A DNA stretch of 64,000 bases from Olsenella sp. An285 (GTDB lineage Bacteria > Actinomycetota > Coriobacteriia > Coriobacteriales > Atopobiaceae): NCBI RefSeq assembly GCF_002159625.1, contig NZ_NFIZ01000001.1, positions 186,001 through 250,000 of the forward strand, given 5' to 3'. Made by a program: the position numbers and the translations under genes. This document shows positions 17,222 to 25,255 of this stretch, piece by piece. Below the pieces are notes generated by a model that saw only the letters and a list, made by a program, of their open reading frames with translations, ran no database searches and was not told the DNA's origin. Within the stretch, counting starts at the first letter, position 1. Each line of letters opens with the position of its first letter.

Positions 17222-17245
17222 TGCCCGCACTCATGAGTGCGGGCA
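17222..17245. repeat. Perfect 24-bp palindrome centred on CATG
   Basis: TGCCCGCACTCA and its exact complement meet with no spacer. Nearby are a related GTGCGGGCAC (from about 17252) and further GGGCAC copies. The 289-bp gap between the MBL gene and tRNA-Leu also holds three CTTCTCG motif copies (17143, 17161, 17200). No gene is seen in this gap. The palindrome could be a regulator site or a hairpin. Confidence 0.6.
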
Positions 17246-17411
17246 TCAGGTGCGGGCACATTTGGGCTCTGGGCACATCGAGTGCGCTCCGCCTCTTGAG
17301 ATGTGCGCGCAGGTGCCCTCATTGGGTGCTGTGAAGGCCGCACTCAACACAGTGCCTCCCGGACGGTGCGAGCCGTGGGTCAGCGAGTCGTGATGATGGG
17401 TGGGGGAGTGG

Positions 17412-17496
17412 TGGTGCCCGAGGCGGGGCTCGAACCCGCACGAGTTTCCCCAACGGTTTTTGAGACCGTCGCGTCTGCCAATTCCGCCACTCGGGC
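17412..17496 (-). tRNA. tRNA-Leu (anticodon CAA)
   Basis: Read on the minus strand it starts GCCCGAGTGGCGGAATTGG and ends CTCGGGC ACCA with CCA encoded. The anticodon loop is CTCAAAA, giving CAA. A long variable arm and the GGTTCGAGCC T-loop fit a class II leucine tRNA of 85 nt. Confidence 0.95.
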
Positions 17497-17561
17497 AAGG
17501 GGCGCGTTTGCCTATGCGAGAAGAACTATAGCAGACGCCGCGTTTTTCTCGCCAGCGGGGT

Positions 17562-17567
17562 ATATAG
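17562..17567 (+). promoter_or_regulatory. Candidate -10 box (TATAGT) for ferritin
   Basis: TATAGT is preceded by GGGGTA and lies 45 bp before the ferritin start. The region just upstream carries a TTTTTCTCGCC form of the common motif. Confidence 0.5.
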
Positions 17568-17611
17568 TGAGCGTGTTCGAACTGCAGCCGATCGAAAAAG
17601 GGAGAAACGCC

Positions 17612-18130
17612 ATGGCACTCTCGAGCGAGGTCACCGCCGTCCTCAACGACCAGATCAACAAGGAGATGTACTCCAGCTACCTCTACCTCACCTTTGCGGA
17701 CTACTATGACGACCGCGGTCTCAAGGGCTTCGCCAACTGGTACGAGATCCAGGCTAAGGAGGAGATGGACCACGCGCTGGCCATCCGCCGCTACCTCCTG
17801 GACAACGACTTCCGACCCACGATGGAGGCCATCGCCAAGCCGGACAAGACCTTCGACACCGACCTCGCGCCGCTGGAGGCCGGCCTCGAGCACGAGGAGT
17901 ACGTCACGAGTCTCATCCACCACTGCTACGAGGTCGCGCACGCCCAGCACGACGTCCGCACGATGAAGTTCCTCGACTGGTTCGTGGAGGAGCAGGGCGA
18001 GGAGGAGACCAACGCCCGCGACATGATCACCAACATGAAGCTCTTTGGCTGCGACCCCAAGGGCCTCTACGACCTCGACCGCGAGTACCAGGCGCGCACG
18101 TACGTGCAGTCCGCCTCCCTCAAGCTCTAG
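17612..18130 (+). CDS. ftnA: Ferritin (FtnA type)
   Basis: A non-haem ferritin of 172 residues, the usual length. It stores iron by ferroxidase-dependent mineralisation in a 24-subunit cytoplasmic shell. Ferroxidase-type residues are visible: Glu in NKEMYSSYLY, the KEEMDHA helix (ExxH) near residue 52, Glu in GLEHEEYV, and EEQGEEE near residue 130. ATG 17612 follows AAAAAGGGAG. It is monocistronic, between tRNA-Leu and the infC operon. No Fur-type site is obvious to me. Confidence 0.93.
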   Translation: MALSSEVTAVLNDQINKEMYSSYLYLTFADYYDDRGLKGFANWYEIQAKEEMDHALAIRRYLLDNDFRPTMEAIAKPDKTFDTDLAPLEAGLEHEEYVTSLIHHCYEVAHAQHDVRTMKFLDWFVEEQGEEETNARDMITNMKLFGCDPKGLYDLDREYQARTYVQSASLKL

Positions 18131-18144
18131 GCCAGACAAAGGTG

Positions 18145-18182
18145 CCAGGGCCGTTTGCCGGGATGCCCTGACAAGCGGCCCT
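18145..18182 (+). repeat. 12-bp stem-loop after ferritin
   Basis: CAGGGCCGTTTG pairs with CAAGCGGCCCTG (one wobble) around a 14-nt loop. It lacks a T-run, so it is either a weak terminator or another palindromic repeat. Confidence 0.45.
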
Positions 18183-18257
18183 GCGCCCCTGTGGGACGCG
18201 CGACATGTGGAGAAACGCTGGCGAGAAAAACTCGTTGCCCGGGCGCATCCCGCGTGC

Positions 18258-18411
18258 TATTCTCTCCTAGTGTGCTTTTTGCGAAGTGGGATCGAACTTG
18301 GGTCCCCACCTACACGGCGCCTCAGGGCAGCTGTCTGGTCAGACAACGTAGCAGTTCTTCTCGCCCCAGGCGAGCGATGTCTCCCGGATGCTGTCTGCCG
18401 GGAGCTTTTTT
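18258..18411 (+). promoter_or_regulatory. infC operon leader: promoter and attenuator hairpin
   Basis: A -10-like TATTCT lies at 18258-18263. The roughly 180-nt leader ends in a terminator at 18381-18411: CTCCCGG / CCGGGAG with a 10-nt loop, then TTTTTT, about 38 nt before infC. GCTGTCTG occurs twice (18330 and 18390) with CAGACA between, so alternative pairing is possible. infC-rpmI-rplT operons are classically autoregulated by L20 through leader structure. The position fits that pattern, but this leader is not an obvious match to the known L20-leader sequence. Apart from a CTTCTCG copy at 18354, nothing else is seen in 18131-18448. Confidence 0.6.
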
Positions 18412-18448
18412 ATGCGGCGAGAGCCGCGCGGAGAGGAAGGTGTGAACG

Positions 18449-19024
18449 ATAGCCAGGAACGACGGTCCTCGCATTAACGAGGAGATCACTTCTCGCACGT
18501 GCCGCCTGATTGGTATCGACGGCTCGCAGATGGGTCTGTTTGGCGTGCGCGACGCCCTTCGCATCGCTCGCGACCAGGGTCTCGACCTCGTTGAGATCGC
18601 CCCCAACGCGGAGCCCCCCGTCTGCAAGATGCTCGACTACCGCAAGTTCAAGTACGAGCAGGACCGCAAGGCCAAGGCCGCGCGCAAGAACCAGGCCAAG
18701 GTCGAGGTCAAGGAGATGAAGTTCCGTCCCAAGATCGACGTGGGCGACTACGAGACCAAGAAGGGTCACGTGATGCGCTTCCTCAAGAAGGGCGCCCGCG
18801 TCAAGATCACGATCATGTTCCGCGGCCGCGAGATGGCCCACCCGGAGCAGGGTCGCATGGTGCTCGATCGCCTTGCCGAGGACCTCAAGCCCTTTGCCAC
18901 GGTCGAGCAGCAGCCTCTCATGGAGGGACGCAACATGCACATGACCATCGTCCCGATCAAGGGCGCCTTTGACGAGAAGCCCAAGGACGCGGACGAGAAC
19001 GTCACTACGGAGAAGGAGAACTAG
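18449..19024 (+). CDS. infC: Translation initiation factor IF-3 with an AUA start codon
   Basis: IF-3 binds the 30S subunit and checks start-codon/initiator-tRNA pairing. The conserved N-terminus ([14 protein letters not shown]) is in frame with an upstream TGA at 18443-18445. Only ACG and ATA codons lie between that stop and the conserved start, so the frame must open at a rare codon. ATA 18449 lies 8 nt after AGGAAGG and gives a normal N-terminus (Met-ARNDGP). IF-3 genes often use rare starts for autoregulation (AUU in Escherichia coli), which supports this reading. The 191-residue product is full length, with both domains (linker around KAKAARKNQ). The first ATG (18530) would delete 27 conserved residues. 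Confidence 0.88.
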   Translation: MARNDGPRINEEITSRTCRLIGIDGSQMGLFGVRDALRIARDQGLDLVEIAPNAEPPVCKMLDYRKFKYEQDRKAKAARKNQAKVEVKEMKFRPKIDVGDYETKKGHVMRFLKKGARVKITIMFRGREMAHPEQGRMVLDRLAEDLKPFATVEQQPLMEGRNMHMTIVPIKGAFDEKPKDADENVTTEKEN

Positions 19025-19026
19025 AC

Positions 19027-19224
19027 ATGCCGAAGATGAAGACGCACAAGGGTACGGCAAAGCGCTTCCGCCGCACCGGCACCGGCAAGATCATGCGTGC
19101 CAAGGCGTTCAAGAGCCACATCCTCACCAAGAAGTCGCCCAAGCGCATCCGTGGCTTCCGTCAGGAGACCGTCATCGCCGACGCCGACGTGAAGACCGTC
19201 TCCCAGCGCATGGGTTCCAAGTAG
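19027..19224 (+). CDS. rpmI: 50S ribosomal protein L35
   Basis: A 65-residue, strongly basic ribosomal protein with the family start [14 protein letters not shown]. It follows infC by two bases and precedes rplT, the standard operon order. Confidence 0.97.
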   Translation: MPKMKTHKGTAKRFRRTGTGKIMRAKAFKSHILTKKSPKRIRGFRQETVIADADVKTVSQRMGSK

Positions 19225-19272
19225 GCGCTCCGCGCTTTCCGTTTGCAGTTTCCAACAAGGAGTTGATCAGAT

Positions 19273-19632
19273 ATGGCACGAGTCAAGCGCGCCGTCGCCG
19301 GCCGTAAGAAGCGTCAGACGCTCGTCGAGCGCACCAAGGGTTACTACGGAGTCCGCTCCCGCACCTTCCGCGGCATGAAGGAGCAGGCCCAGCACTCCGG
19401 CCAGTACGCCTACCGCGATCGTCGCAACAAGAAGCGCGACTTCCGCGCCCTGTGGATCCAGCGCATCAACGCTGCCGCCCGTATGAACGGCCTCTCCTAC
19501 AGCCAGTTCATGCACGGTCTCAAGCTCGCCGGCATCGAGCTCGACCGCAAGGTCCTCGCCGAGATCGCCTACAGCGACGAGGCCACCTTCGCCGACATCG
19601 CCGAGGTCGCCAAGAAGGCCCTCGCCGAGTAA
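19273..19632 (+). CDS. rplT: 50S ribosomal protein L20
   Basis: A 119-residue assembly protein of the large subunit ([25 protein letters not shown]). It follows rpmI by 48 bp with AAGGAG upstream. In other bacteria L20 represses this operon through the leader RNA. The operon ends in a palindromic repeat and then a strong terminator. Confidence 0.97.
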   Translation: MARVKRAVAGRKKRQTLVERTKGYYGVRSRTFRGMKEQAQHSGQYAYRDRRNKKRDFRALWIQRINAAARMNGLSYSQFMHGLKLAGIELDRKVLAEIAYSDEATFADIAEVAKKALAE

Positions 19633-19635
19633 AGT

Positions 19636-19660
19636 TGACAAGGGGACAGTCCCTTTGTCA
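19636..19660. repeat. GGGACAGTCCC-type palindrome after rplT
   Basis: TGACAAGGGGAC-A-GTCCCTTTGTCA, one mismatch in 12-bp arms. It belongs to the same family as the palindromes at 22865, 54623 and 58082. Confidence 0.85.
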
Positions 19661-19667
19661 TGTTATG

Positions 19668-19698
19668 CGCCCCGGGTTACGACCCGGGGCGTTTTTTT
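19668..19698 (+). terminator. Terminator of the infC-rpmI-rplT operon
   Basis: A 10-bp GC stem (CGCCCCGGGT / ACCCGGGGCG) with a 4-nt loop, followed by seven T. Confidence 0.93.
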
Positions 19699-19790
19699 GT
19701 CTGTCGTGACGTTCGCATATCGCCCGCGACATGACAGCCGAGCGGGCGTTTCCTACGATGGGGCCACAGACGGACGCAAGGGAGGCGGTC

Positions 19791-21170
19791 ATGCTACGGA
19801 CGAGAAGGACGCTGGGGCTGGTGGCGCGCTTCGCCGCGTGGGCGGCGTGGCTTGCGACGATGCTCTTTGTGCCGGGTGCGCTGCGGTACGCGAGCTACCT
19901 GGAGAAGTTGACGGAGGGTTGGGCTGACCCCTTCGACTTGTGGTTCTTTGTGCCGTGGAGCGCGGCCATTCCGCTTGCCTTTGTGGCCGCCGCGCTGACG
20001 TTCTCGTTCCGGGAGCGCATTGCCGGAAGACGCAGCGCCTTCGTGATTGCGGCCGTGGCTGCGCTCGTGGCATATCTGGGGATTTCGTCCGCCTATTACC
20101 TTGGCGCCTTCGTGACGGAGTATGCACTGCGCGGCTTGCTGGTCCTTCTCGAGAAGGTGGCGCGCTACACGGCGTGGGGGCTGTGGGGGTCCGCGCTGGT
20201 GACGTGGGTGCTGCCTGCGGAAACGCTCGCTGAAAAGGTGGGCTCTCCGCTTGACGGGCGTCCCGGGGCGGAGGCGCTCACGGAGCGCGAGCGAGAGGTG
20301 GCGGAGCTTCTTGTCTCGGGGAGCACGCAGGCGCATGCGGCCGAGGCGCTTGGCATTAGCGCCTCCTCCGTGGGCACGTACCGGGCGCGCGCGTGCGAAA
20401 AGCTCGGGGTAGCCTCGCTTGACGAGCTGGTGCCGCGCGCCTATGGGGCGGCGTCCGTCCCGTCGCGGCTCGACGTGGGCGCTGCGGGCTCGCTGCCGCT
20501 CATGGCGCTCGCGCTCTGCGCGGGGATGATCCTGCACTACGTGACGGGCTATTCTCCGTACCTCAGTTTTGCGTCTCAGGTCGATCTGGTGGCGGTCCCC
20601 GTCCTCGCGCTCACGGTGCCCTGGGGCTGTCTGTTCGCCTATGCACGGCTGAGGGGCATGCGGGTGCGGCATCGCGAGGCGAGTGGCCGGCTGGTGCTGG
20701 TGCTGGTGACCCTGGTGGCGTTCGGCTTCTCTGCGGGCGGGATGGATCCGCTCTGGGTATCCCCGCCCTCCCAGGGCGCCCCTCAGACCATGGTGAGCCT
20801 GAGCCTTGTCGCGCTCGTTGGGTACGTGGCCTCGCTGGTGCTGTTCGCCCCGCACCTGCTGTGGCCGGTCGTGCGGGAGGTCACGACGCTCGACGAGGAG
20901 CGCTGCGTGCTCTACCTGCGCGGGCGTGGCGCGGGAGAGCTCCAGGCGCGCGTGCTGACCGAGATCGCGCTCGGGCGCAGCGCGCCGGAGATCTGCGAGG
21001 CGCTGCACGTTGCCCGTGGCACCGTCAACGCCTACCGCGCGCAGGGCTACGAGCTTCTGGGGGTGCACTCGAGCAAGGAGCTCGCCGATCTTCTCGCCCG
21101 TGACGTGGGGCGGGTACCGTCTGCCGGCAAAAGGGAACCGTCTGCGGAAGACTCTGCAACGAGTGCGTAA
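19791..21170 (+). CDS. Membrane-embedded regulator with two LuxR-type HTH domains
   Basis: The 459-residue protein has the order: about four membrane helices (residues 10-145), a LuxR-type HTH (LTEREREVAELLVSG near 165, then SASSVGTYRARACEKLG), a second block of about four helices (235-365), and a second HTH (LTEIALGRSAPEICEALHV, GTVNAYRAQGYELLG, about 385-440). Membrane regulators with a C-terminal LuxR HTH are common in Coriobacteriia; an additional internal HTH is unusual. ATG 19791 follows GGGAGG; an in-frame ATG at 19731 has no site. It stands alone, and its target is unknown. The 320-nt region downstream ends in a terminator. Confidence 0.75.
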   Translation: MLRTRRTLGLVARFAAWAAWLATMLFVPGALRYASYLEKLTEGWADPFDLWFFVPWSAAIPLAFVAAALTFSFRERIAGRRSAFVIAAVAALVAYLGISSAYYLGAFVTEYALRGLLVLLEKVARYTAWGLWGSALVTWVLPAETLAEKVGSPLDGRPGAEALTEREREVAELLVSGSTQAHAAEALGISASSVGTYRARACEKLGVASLDELVPRAYGAASVPSRLDVGAAGSLPLMALALCAGMILHYVTGYSPYLSFASQVDLVAVPVLALTVPWGCLFAYARLRGMRVRHREASGRLVLVLVTLVAFGFSAGGMDPLWVSPPSQGAPQTMVSLSLVALVGYVASLVLFAPHLLWPVVREVTTLDEERCVLYLRGRGAGELQARVLTEIALGRSAPEICEALHVARGTVNAYRAQGYELLGVHSSKELADLLARDVGRVPSAGKREPSAEDSATSA

Positions 21171-21251
21171 ACACCGCTTGCGCGGGAACAAAAAAAGTAA
21201 CGTTGTCAATCGTCGCTACCCACAAAGCGACCGGCAGAGGAGGCGAGTCCA

Positions 21252-21311
21252 ATGAACATTGATCTGGTAGCAGGGTTTGGACCCGCCTTCCGCGCGACCG
21301 AGACCCTGTAG
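21252..21311 (+). CDS. Possible 19-residue small ORF
   Basis: An ATG six bases after AGAGGAGGCGAG opens a 19-codon frame (MNIDLVAGFG...TETL) ending in TAG. The very strong ribosome binding site is the main support; no family is recognised. It lies inside a 320-nt stretch between the membrane regulator and a terminator, so it may be a leader peptide or a small protein on the same transcript. It could equally be chance. Confidence 0.3.
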   Translation: MNIDLVAGFGPAFRATETL

Positions 21312-21458
21312 CTTCGGGCGAGCGCACTCGCCAACGTCTCCGATTCGTTTATCGGTTTGGGTCGTTGATAGAAGCTGCGGAGCGGGTCCAGACATCGAAT
21401 CGCTGGCTGTCCGACATACAACGCAGCGACACGGGTGATTCCAAAGTACAGACGAGGC

Positions 21459-21490
21459 GGGGCGGCGCAATGGGGCGCCGCCCCTGTTTT
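21459..21490 (+). terminator. Strong terminator 290 nt after the LuxR-type gene
   Basis: GGGGCGGCGC / GCGCCGCCCC with a 6-nt loop, followed by TGTTTT. It implies a plus-strand transcript through 21171-21458, either a long 3' end of the regulator or a separate small RNA. Apart from the small ORF, I see only short hairpins there (for example GGCGAG-CGCA-CTCGCC near 21316). Confidence 0.8.
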
Positions 21491-21528
21491 GTGTGCTCGA
21501 TTGCTGGCGCTCTCTGGCACCTCCTGAA

Positions 21529-21666
21529 GGGTATGCACAGTGCGCATACCGGGTATGTACACCTCGCTTCGAGGTTCTTCTCCCAAAACCGCAGGCCAAG
21601 GGCGTGGACGAGAAGAACGGGCGAAGCGGAAAGTGCGCATACCCTAGAGGGTGGGTGCGCATACCC
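21529..21666. repeat. Cluster of five GGGTATGCGCAC-type repeats
   Basis: Copies at about 21529, 21540 (inverted), 21551, 21633 (inverted) and 21655 (inverted) share GGTATG(C/T)GCAC or its complement. The first two form a palindrome; the last two are direct repeats 22 bp apart. They lie in the gap between the LuxR-type gene's terminator and the end of ilvC, next to two CGAGAAG motifs. No ORF is supported here. The arrangement resembles iterons or operator repeats. Confidence 0.6.
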
Positions 21667-21761
21667 TCCCTCAGGATCGAAGATGCCCCAGCGCGAGAAG
21701 GGCCGGCCACAAGAGGGCCCGACACCGCAGGAAGCGGCGCCGGGCCAGCATCAAACATTTG

Positions 21762-21790
21762 TGTAAATTGGGGACTGTCCCCAATTTACA
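21762..21790. repeat. Perfect 29-nt palindrome downstream of ilvC
   Basis: TGTAAATTGGGGAC-T-GTCCCCAATTTACA; the arms are 14 bp and exact. Almost the same sequence recurs at 63402, just upstream of the RAYT gene at the right edge, which suggests that transposase family as its mobiliser. Confidence 0.9.
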
Positions 21791-21794
21791 GACG

Positions 21795-22790
21795 CTACTT
21801 CTTGATCCAGGAGAACATGGAGCGGATCTTCTCGCCGGTCTTCTCGATGGGGTGGGAGTTGATGGCCTCGCGCTGCTCGAGGAGCCACTTGTGGCCGTTG
21901 TTGCAGTCGTCGACGAACTCCTGCGCGAAGCTGCCGTCCTGGATGCGGGCCAGGATGCGCTTCATGGCCTCGCGGGACTCCGCGTTGATGACCTGCGGGC
22001 CGGCGTAGTACTCGCCGTACTCGGCGGTGTTGGAGATCGAGTAGTTCATGAAGTGGATGCCGGACTCGTACATGAGGTCGACGATCATCTTCATCTCGTG
22101 ATAGACCTCGAAGTACGCGAGCTCCTCGGGGTAGCCCGCCTCGGTCAGGGTCTCGAAGCCGGCCTTGACCAGCTCGACGAGGCCGCCGCAGAGCACGGCC
22201 TGCTCACCAAAGAGGTCCTCCTCGGTCTCCTCCTTGAAGGTGGCCTTGATGATGCCGGAGCGGGCGCCGCCGACGCCCCAGCAGTAGGAGAGCGCGATGT
22301 CCCATGCGTCGCCGGTCGCGTCCTGAGCCACGCAGGCGAGGTCGGGCACGCCGGAGCCCTCGGTGTACTGGCGACGGACGATGTGGCCCGGGCCCTTGGG
22401 GGCGCACATGATGACGTTGACGTCCTCGGGGGCCTTGATGTAGCCGTAGTGGATGTTGAAGCCGTGGGCGAAGGCGAGGGTGTCGCCGGCCTTGAGGTGG
22501 TCCTTGACGTGCTCCTCGTAGACCTTGGGCTGGATCTCGTCGGGGACGAGCATCATGATGACGTCGGCCTCCTCCGCCGCGTCGTCCATGCTCATGACCT
22601 TGAGACCGGACTCCTGCGCCGCCTGGGCGGACTTGGAGCCCTCGCGCAGGCCAACGCGGACGTCCACGCCGGAGTCCATGAGGTTGAGCGCGTGGGCGTG
22701 GCCCTGGGAGCCGTAGCCGATGATGGCGACCTTCTTGCCCAGGATGACGTTGGGGTTGACGTCGTTCTCGTAGTAGATGGTGACGGCCAT
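21795..22790 (-). CDS. ilvC: Ketol-acid reductoisomerase
   Basis: The NADPH-dependent second step of valine, leucine and isoleucine synthesis. The 331-residue class I enzyme has the nucleotide motif [13 protein letters not shown] near residue 26 and the metal-binding helices DLMYESG and [11 protein letters not shown] 22790 follows AAGGAG. It is the last gene of the minus-strand ilvD-ilvB-ilvN-ilvC set, separated from ilvN by about 105 bp that carry a palindromic repeat. Confidence 0.96.
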   Translation of the reverse strand: MAVTIYYENDVNPNVILGKKVAIIGYGSQGHAHALNLMDSGVDVRVGLREGSKSAQAAQESGLKVMSMDDAAEEADVIMMLVPDEIQPKVYEEHVKDHLKAGDTLAFAHGFNIHYGYIKAPEDVNVIMCAPKGPGHIVRRQYTEGSGVPDLACVAQDATGDAWDIALSYCWGVGGARSGIIKATFKEETEEDLFGEQAVLCGGLVELVKAGFETLTEAGYPEELAYFEVYHEMKMIVDLMYESGIHFMNYSISNTAEYGEYYAGPQVINAESREAMKRILARIQDGSFAQEFVDDCNNGHKWLLEQREAINSHPIEKTGEKIRSMFSWIKK

Positions 22791-22864
22791 GTGCTTTTCT
22801 CCTTAGTCTTGCCGTTCGTTGCTATGCTCAACCGCCGAGAAGGACGGCGGGTGGTGCCGGGAGA

Positions 22865-22893
22865 CTTGACAAAGGGACTGTCCCCCTGTCAAG
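22865..22893. repeat. GGGACTGTCCC palindrome between ilvN and ilvC
   Basis: CTTGACAAAGGGAC-T-GTCCCCCTGTCAAG, two mismatches in 14-bp arms. It lies three bases after the ilvN stop and could separate ilvC expression from the upstream genes. A CGAGAAGGAC motif copy is 25 bp away at 22835. Confidence 0.85.
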
Positions 22894-22895
22894 GG

Positions 22896-23381
22896 CTACT
22901 GCTCGTGGGCGCCGCGGGCCATGGCGATCTTGCCCGTGCGCGTGAGCTGCTTGATGCCGTAGCTGCGGAAGAGGTCCTCCATCGCGTCGAGCTTGCTCGC
23001 GGTGCCCGTCGCCTCGATCGTGAGGGAGTTCTTGCCCACGTCGACCACCTTGGCGCGGAAGACGTTGGCGACCTCGATGACCTCGTGCCTGCGCTCGGGC
23101 GAGGCCTGGACCTTGAAGAGCACGAGCTCGCGCTCGACGGCCTCCTCGTAGGTGAGGTCGGAGATCTTGTAGACCGAGACGAGCTTGTGCAGCTGCTTGG
23201 TGATCTGCTCGAAGCCGACCTCGTCCGCCTCGACGATGATGGTCATGCGGGAGAGGTTCTCGTCCTCGGTGGGGGCGACGGTGAGCGACTCGATGTTGAA
23301 GCCGCGGCGGCTGATGAGGCCCGTGACGCGGGAGAGCACGCCCGGCTTGTTCTCAACGAGAACGGAGAGCAGGTAGTTCAT
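22896..23381 (-). CDS. ilvN: Acetolactate synthase small (regulatory) subunit
   Basis: The regulatory subunit of acetohydroxyacid synthase, with an N-terminal ACT domain (YLLSVLVENKPGVLSRV) that binds valine for feedback control and a C-terminal domain ending in EDLFRSYGIKQLTRTGKI. It has 161 residues from ATG 23381. The ilvB stop and this start share one base (TGATG), so translation is coupled; AAGGAG lies inside the end of ilvB. Confidence 0.95.
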   Translation of the reverse strand: MNYLLSVLVENKPGVLSRVTGLISRRGFNIESLTVAPTEDENLSRMTIIVEADEVGFEQITKQLHKLVSVYKISDLTYEEAVERELVLFKVQASPERRHEVIEVANVFRAKVVDVGKNSLTIEATGTASKLDAMEDLFRSYGIKQLTRTGKIAMARGAHEQ

Positions 23382-25255
23382 CACTCATCAACTCCTTCGT
23401 GGGAAGGGAGTGGGCGACCGGACTCGCCGAAGCCCTTCTCGGTCACGCGGACGCCGCCGAGGGTGACGTCGAGGGCGCCGATGATGTCATCGATCGGGGC
23501 GCCGGGAGCGACCATGGGGTAGACGGTCTGCGCGGCGGGAATCACGACGTCGAGGAGGTAGGGGCCGTCCGCGGCGAGCATGGCGTCGAGCGCGGCGTCG
23601 ACCTCTTCGGGGCGGGAGATGCGCGCCGCCTGCCAGCCGTAGGCGTCGGCGAGCTTGACGAAGTCGGGGTTGTCGGCGAGCTCGGTGAACGAGAAGCGGT
23701 CGTTGTAGAAGAGGTGCTGCCACTGGTGAACCATGCCAAGGGCGCGGTTGTCGATGATGAGCACCTTGACGTTGACGCCGTTGATCTTTGCGGTGGCCAT
23801 CTCCTGGCTGTTCATCTGGAAGGAGCCGTCGCCGGCGATGCAGACGACCTGCTCGTCCGGGCAGCCGATCTTGGCGCCGATGGCGGCGGGGAAGCCGAAG
23901 CCCATGGTGCCGAGGCCGCCGGAGGAGATGAAGGTGCGCGCGTGCTCGCGGTGGATGTTCTGGAGGGCCCACATCTGGTGCTGACCGACCTCGGTGGTGA
24001 CGATGGAGGCGTGCGGGTCGAGCTTGGCGGAGAGGGTCTCGAGAAGGACCTCGGGCGCGATCTTGTCGGGGTAGTCCGCGAAGTCGGAGGTGTAGAACGG
24101 CCAGCGCTCGCGCCACTCGAAGACCTCGTCGCGCCAGGCCTCCGCCACCGGCGTGGCGCCCATCTTCTCGAGGCGCTCGTTGACGGCGGCGAGGACCACC
24201 TTGACGTCGCCCACGATGGGCACGGCGGGGTTCACGATCTTGCCGATCTCGGCCGGGTCGATGTCGATGTGGATGATCTTGGCGTGCGGCGCGAACTCGG
24301 AGACCTTGCCGGTCACGCGGTCCGAGAAGCGCGCGCCGCAGGCGATGATGAGGTCGGACTCCGTGACGGCCATGTTGGCGTACTTGGAGCCGTGCATGCC
24401 CACGGGGCCGAGGTTGAGCGGGTTGGAGCAGGGGATGGCCGCCTTGCCCATGAGGGTGGTGACCACGGGGATCTGCATGCGCTCCGCGAGCTCCACGAGC
24501 TCGGGGCAGGCGTGGGAGGCGACGATGCCGCCGCCGGCCATGATGAGCGGGCGCTTGGCCTCGGAGATGAGCTGCGCGGCCTGCTTGACCTGCTTGGCGT
24601 TGCCCTTGTAGGTGGGGCGGTAGCTCGGGATGCTCACGGTGTCCGGGTAGTGGAAGACCATCTCGGAGCCGGAGAGGTCGCTCGGGATGTCGATGAGCAC
24701 GGGGCCCGGGCGGCCGGTGGAGGCGATGTAGAAGGCCTCGCGGAAGGTCCGCGTGAGGTCGTCGGTGGACTGGAGCAGGAAGCTGTGCTTCACGATGGGC
24801 ATGGTGATGCCAACGATGTCTGACTCCTGGAAGGCGTCCGTGCCGATGACGCCGCGCGTGACCTGGCCCGTGATGACCACGAGGGGCACCGAGTCCATGT
24901 AGGCGGTGGCGATGCCCGTGACGGTGTTGGTGGCGCCGGGGCCGGAGGTGACCAGCACCACGCCCACCTTGCCCGTGGCGCGCGCGTATCCGTCGGCCAT
25001 GTGGGTGGCGCCCTGCTCGTGGCGGGCGAGGACGTGGCGGATCTTCTTGGAGTCGTAGAGCGCGTCGTAGATCTTGATGGCCTGGCCGCCGGGGTAGCCG
25101 AAGATCGTGTCCACGCCCTCGGCCTCGAGGCTGGCGATGATCGCCTGCGCCCCGGTCATGGTCTTGCCCTCGTGCTCCGTCTTGCTGCCAGGCCCGAACG
25201 GGCGCCCCTCGATGGCGCGCTGCCGCCGGGCGATCTTCTCCTCGGTGGTGATCAT
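23381..25255 (-). CDS. ilvB: Acetolactate synthase catalytic subunit
   Basis: A thiamine-diphosphate enzyme that condenses pyruvate with pyruvate or 2-oxobutyrate. The 624-residue chain has the catalytic Glu in GYPGG...RHEQGA, the FAD/ThDP regions ([16 protein letters not shown]) and the ThDP motif [11 protein letters not shown]...[11 protein letters not shown] 25255 overlaps the ilvD stop (ATGA). The N-terminus is about 30 residues longer than usual; an internal ATG at 25161 (MTGAQAI) matches the typical family start, but the coupled ATG has the better context. Confidence 0.95.
   Translation of the reverse strand: MITTEEKIARRQRAIEGRPFGPGSKTEHEGKTMTGAQAIIASLEAEGVDTIFGYPGGQAIKIYDALYDSKKIRHVLARHEQGATHMADGYARATGKVGVVLVTSGPGATNTVTGIATAYMDSVPLVVITGQVTRGVIGTDAFQESDIVGITMPIVKHSFLLQSTDDLTRTFREAFYIASTGRPGPVLIDIPSDLSGSEMVFHYPDTVSIPSYRPTYKGNAKQVKQAAQLISEAKRPLIMAGGGIVASHACPELVELAERMQIPVVTTLMGKAAIPCSNPLNLGPVGMHGSKYANMAVTESDLIIACGARFSDRVTGKVSEFAPHAKIIHIDIDPAEIGKIVNPAVPIVGDVKVVLAAVNERLEKMGATPVAEAWRDEVFEWRERWPFYTSDFADYPDKIAPEVLLETLSAKLDPHASIVTTEVGQHQMWALQNIHREHARTFISSGGLGTMGFGFPAAIGAKIGCPDEQVVCIAGDGSFQMNSQEMATAKINGVNVKVLIIDNRALGMVHQWQHLFYNDRFSFTELADNPDFVKLADAYGWQAARISRPEEVDAALDAMLAADGPYLLDVVIPAAQTVYPMVAPGAPIDDIIGALDVTLGGVRVTEKGFGESGRPLPSHEGVDE

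Noticed and set aside
21177-21490. tmRNA, RNase P RNA or SRP RNA
   Set aside because: There is no tRNA-like end, no tag-peptide frame and none of the conserved P4 or domain IV sequences.
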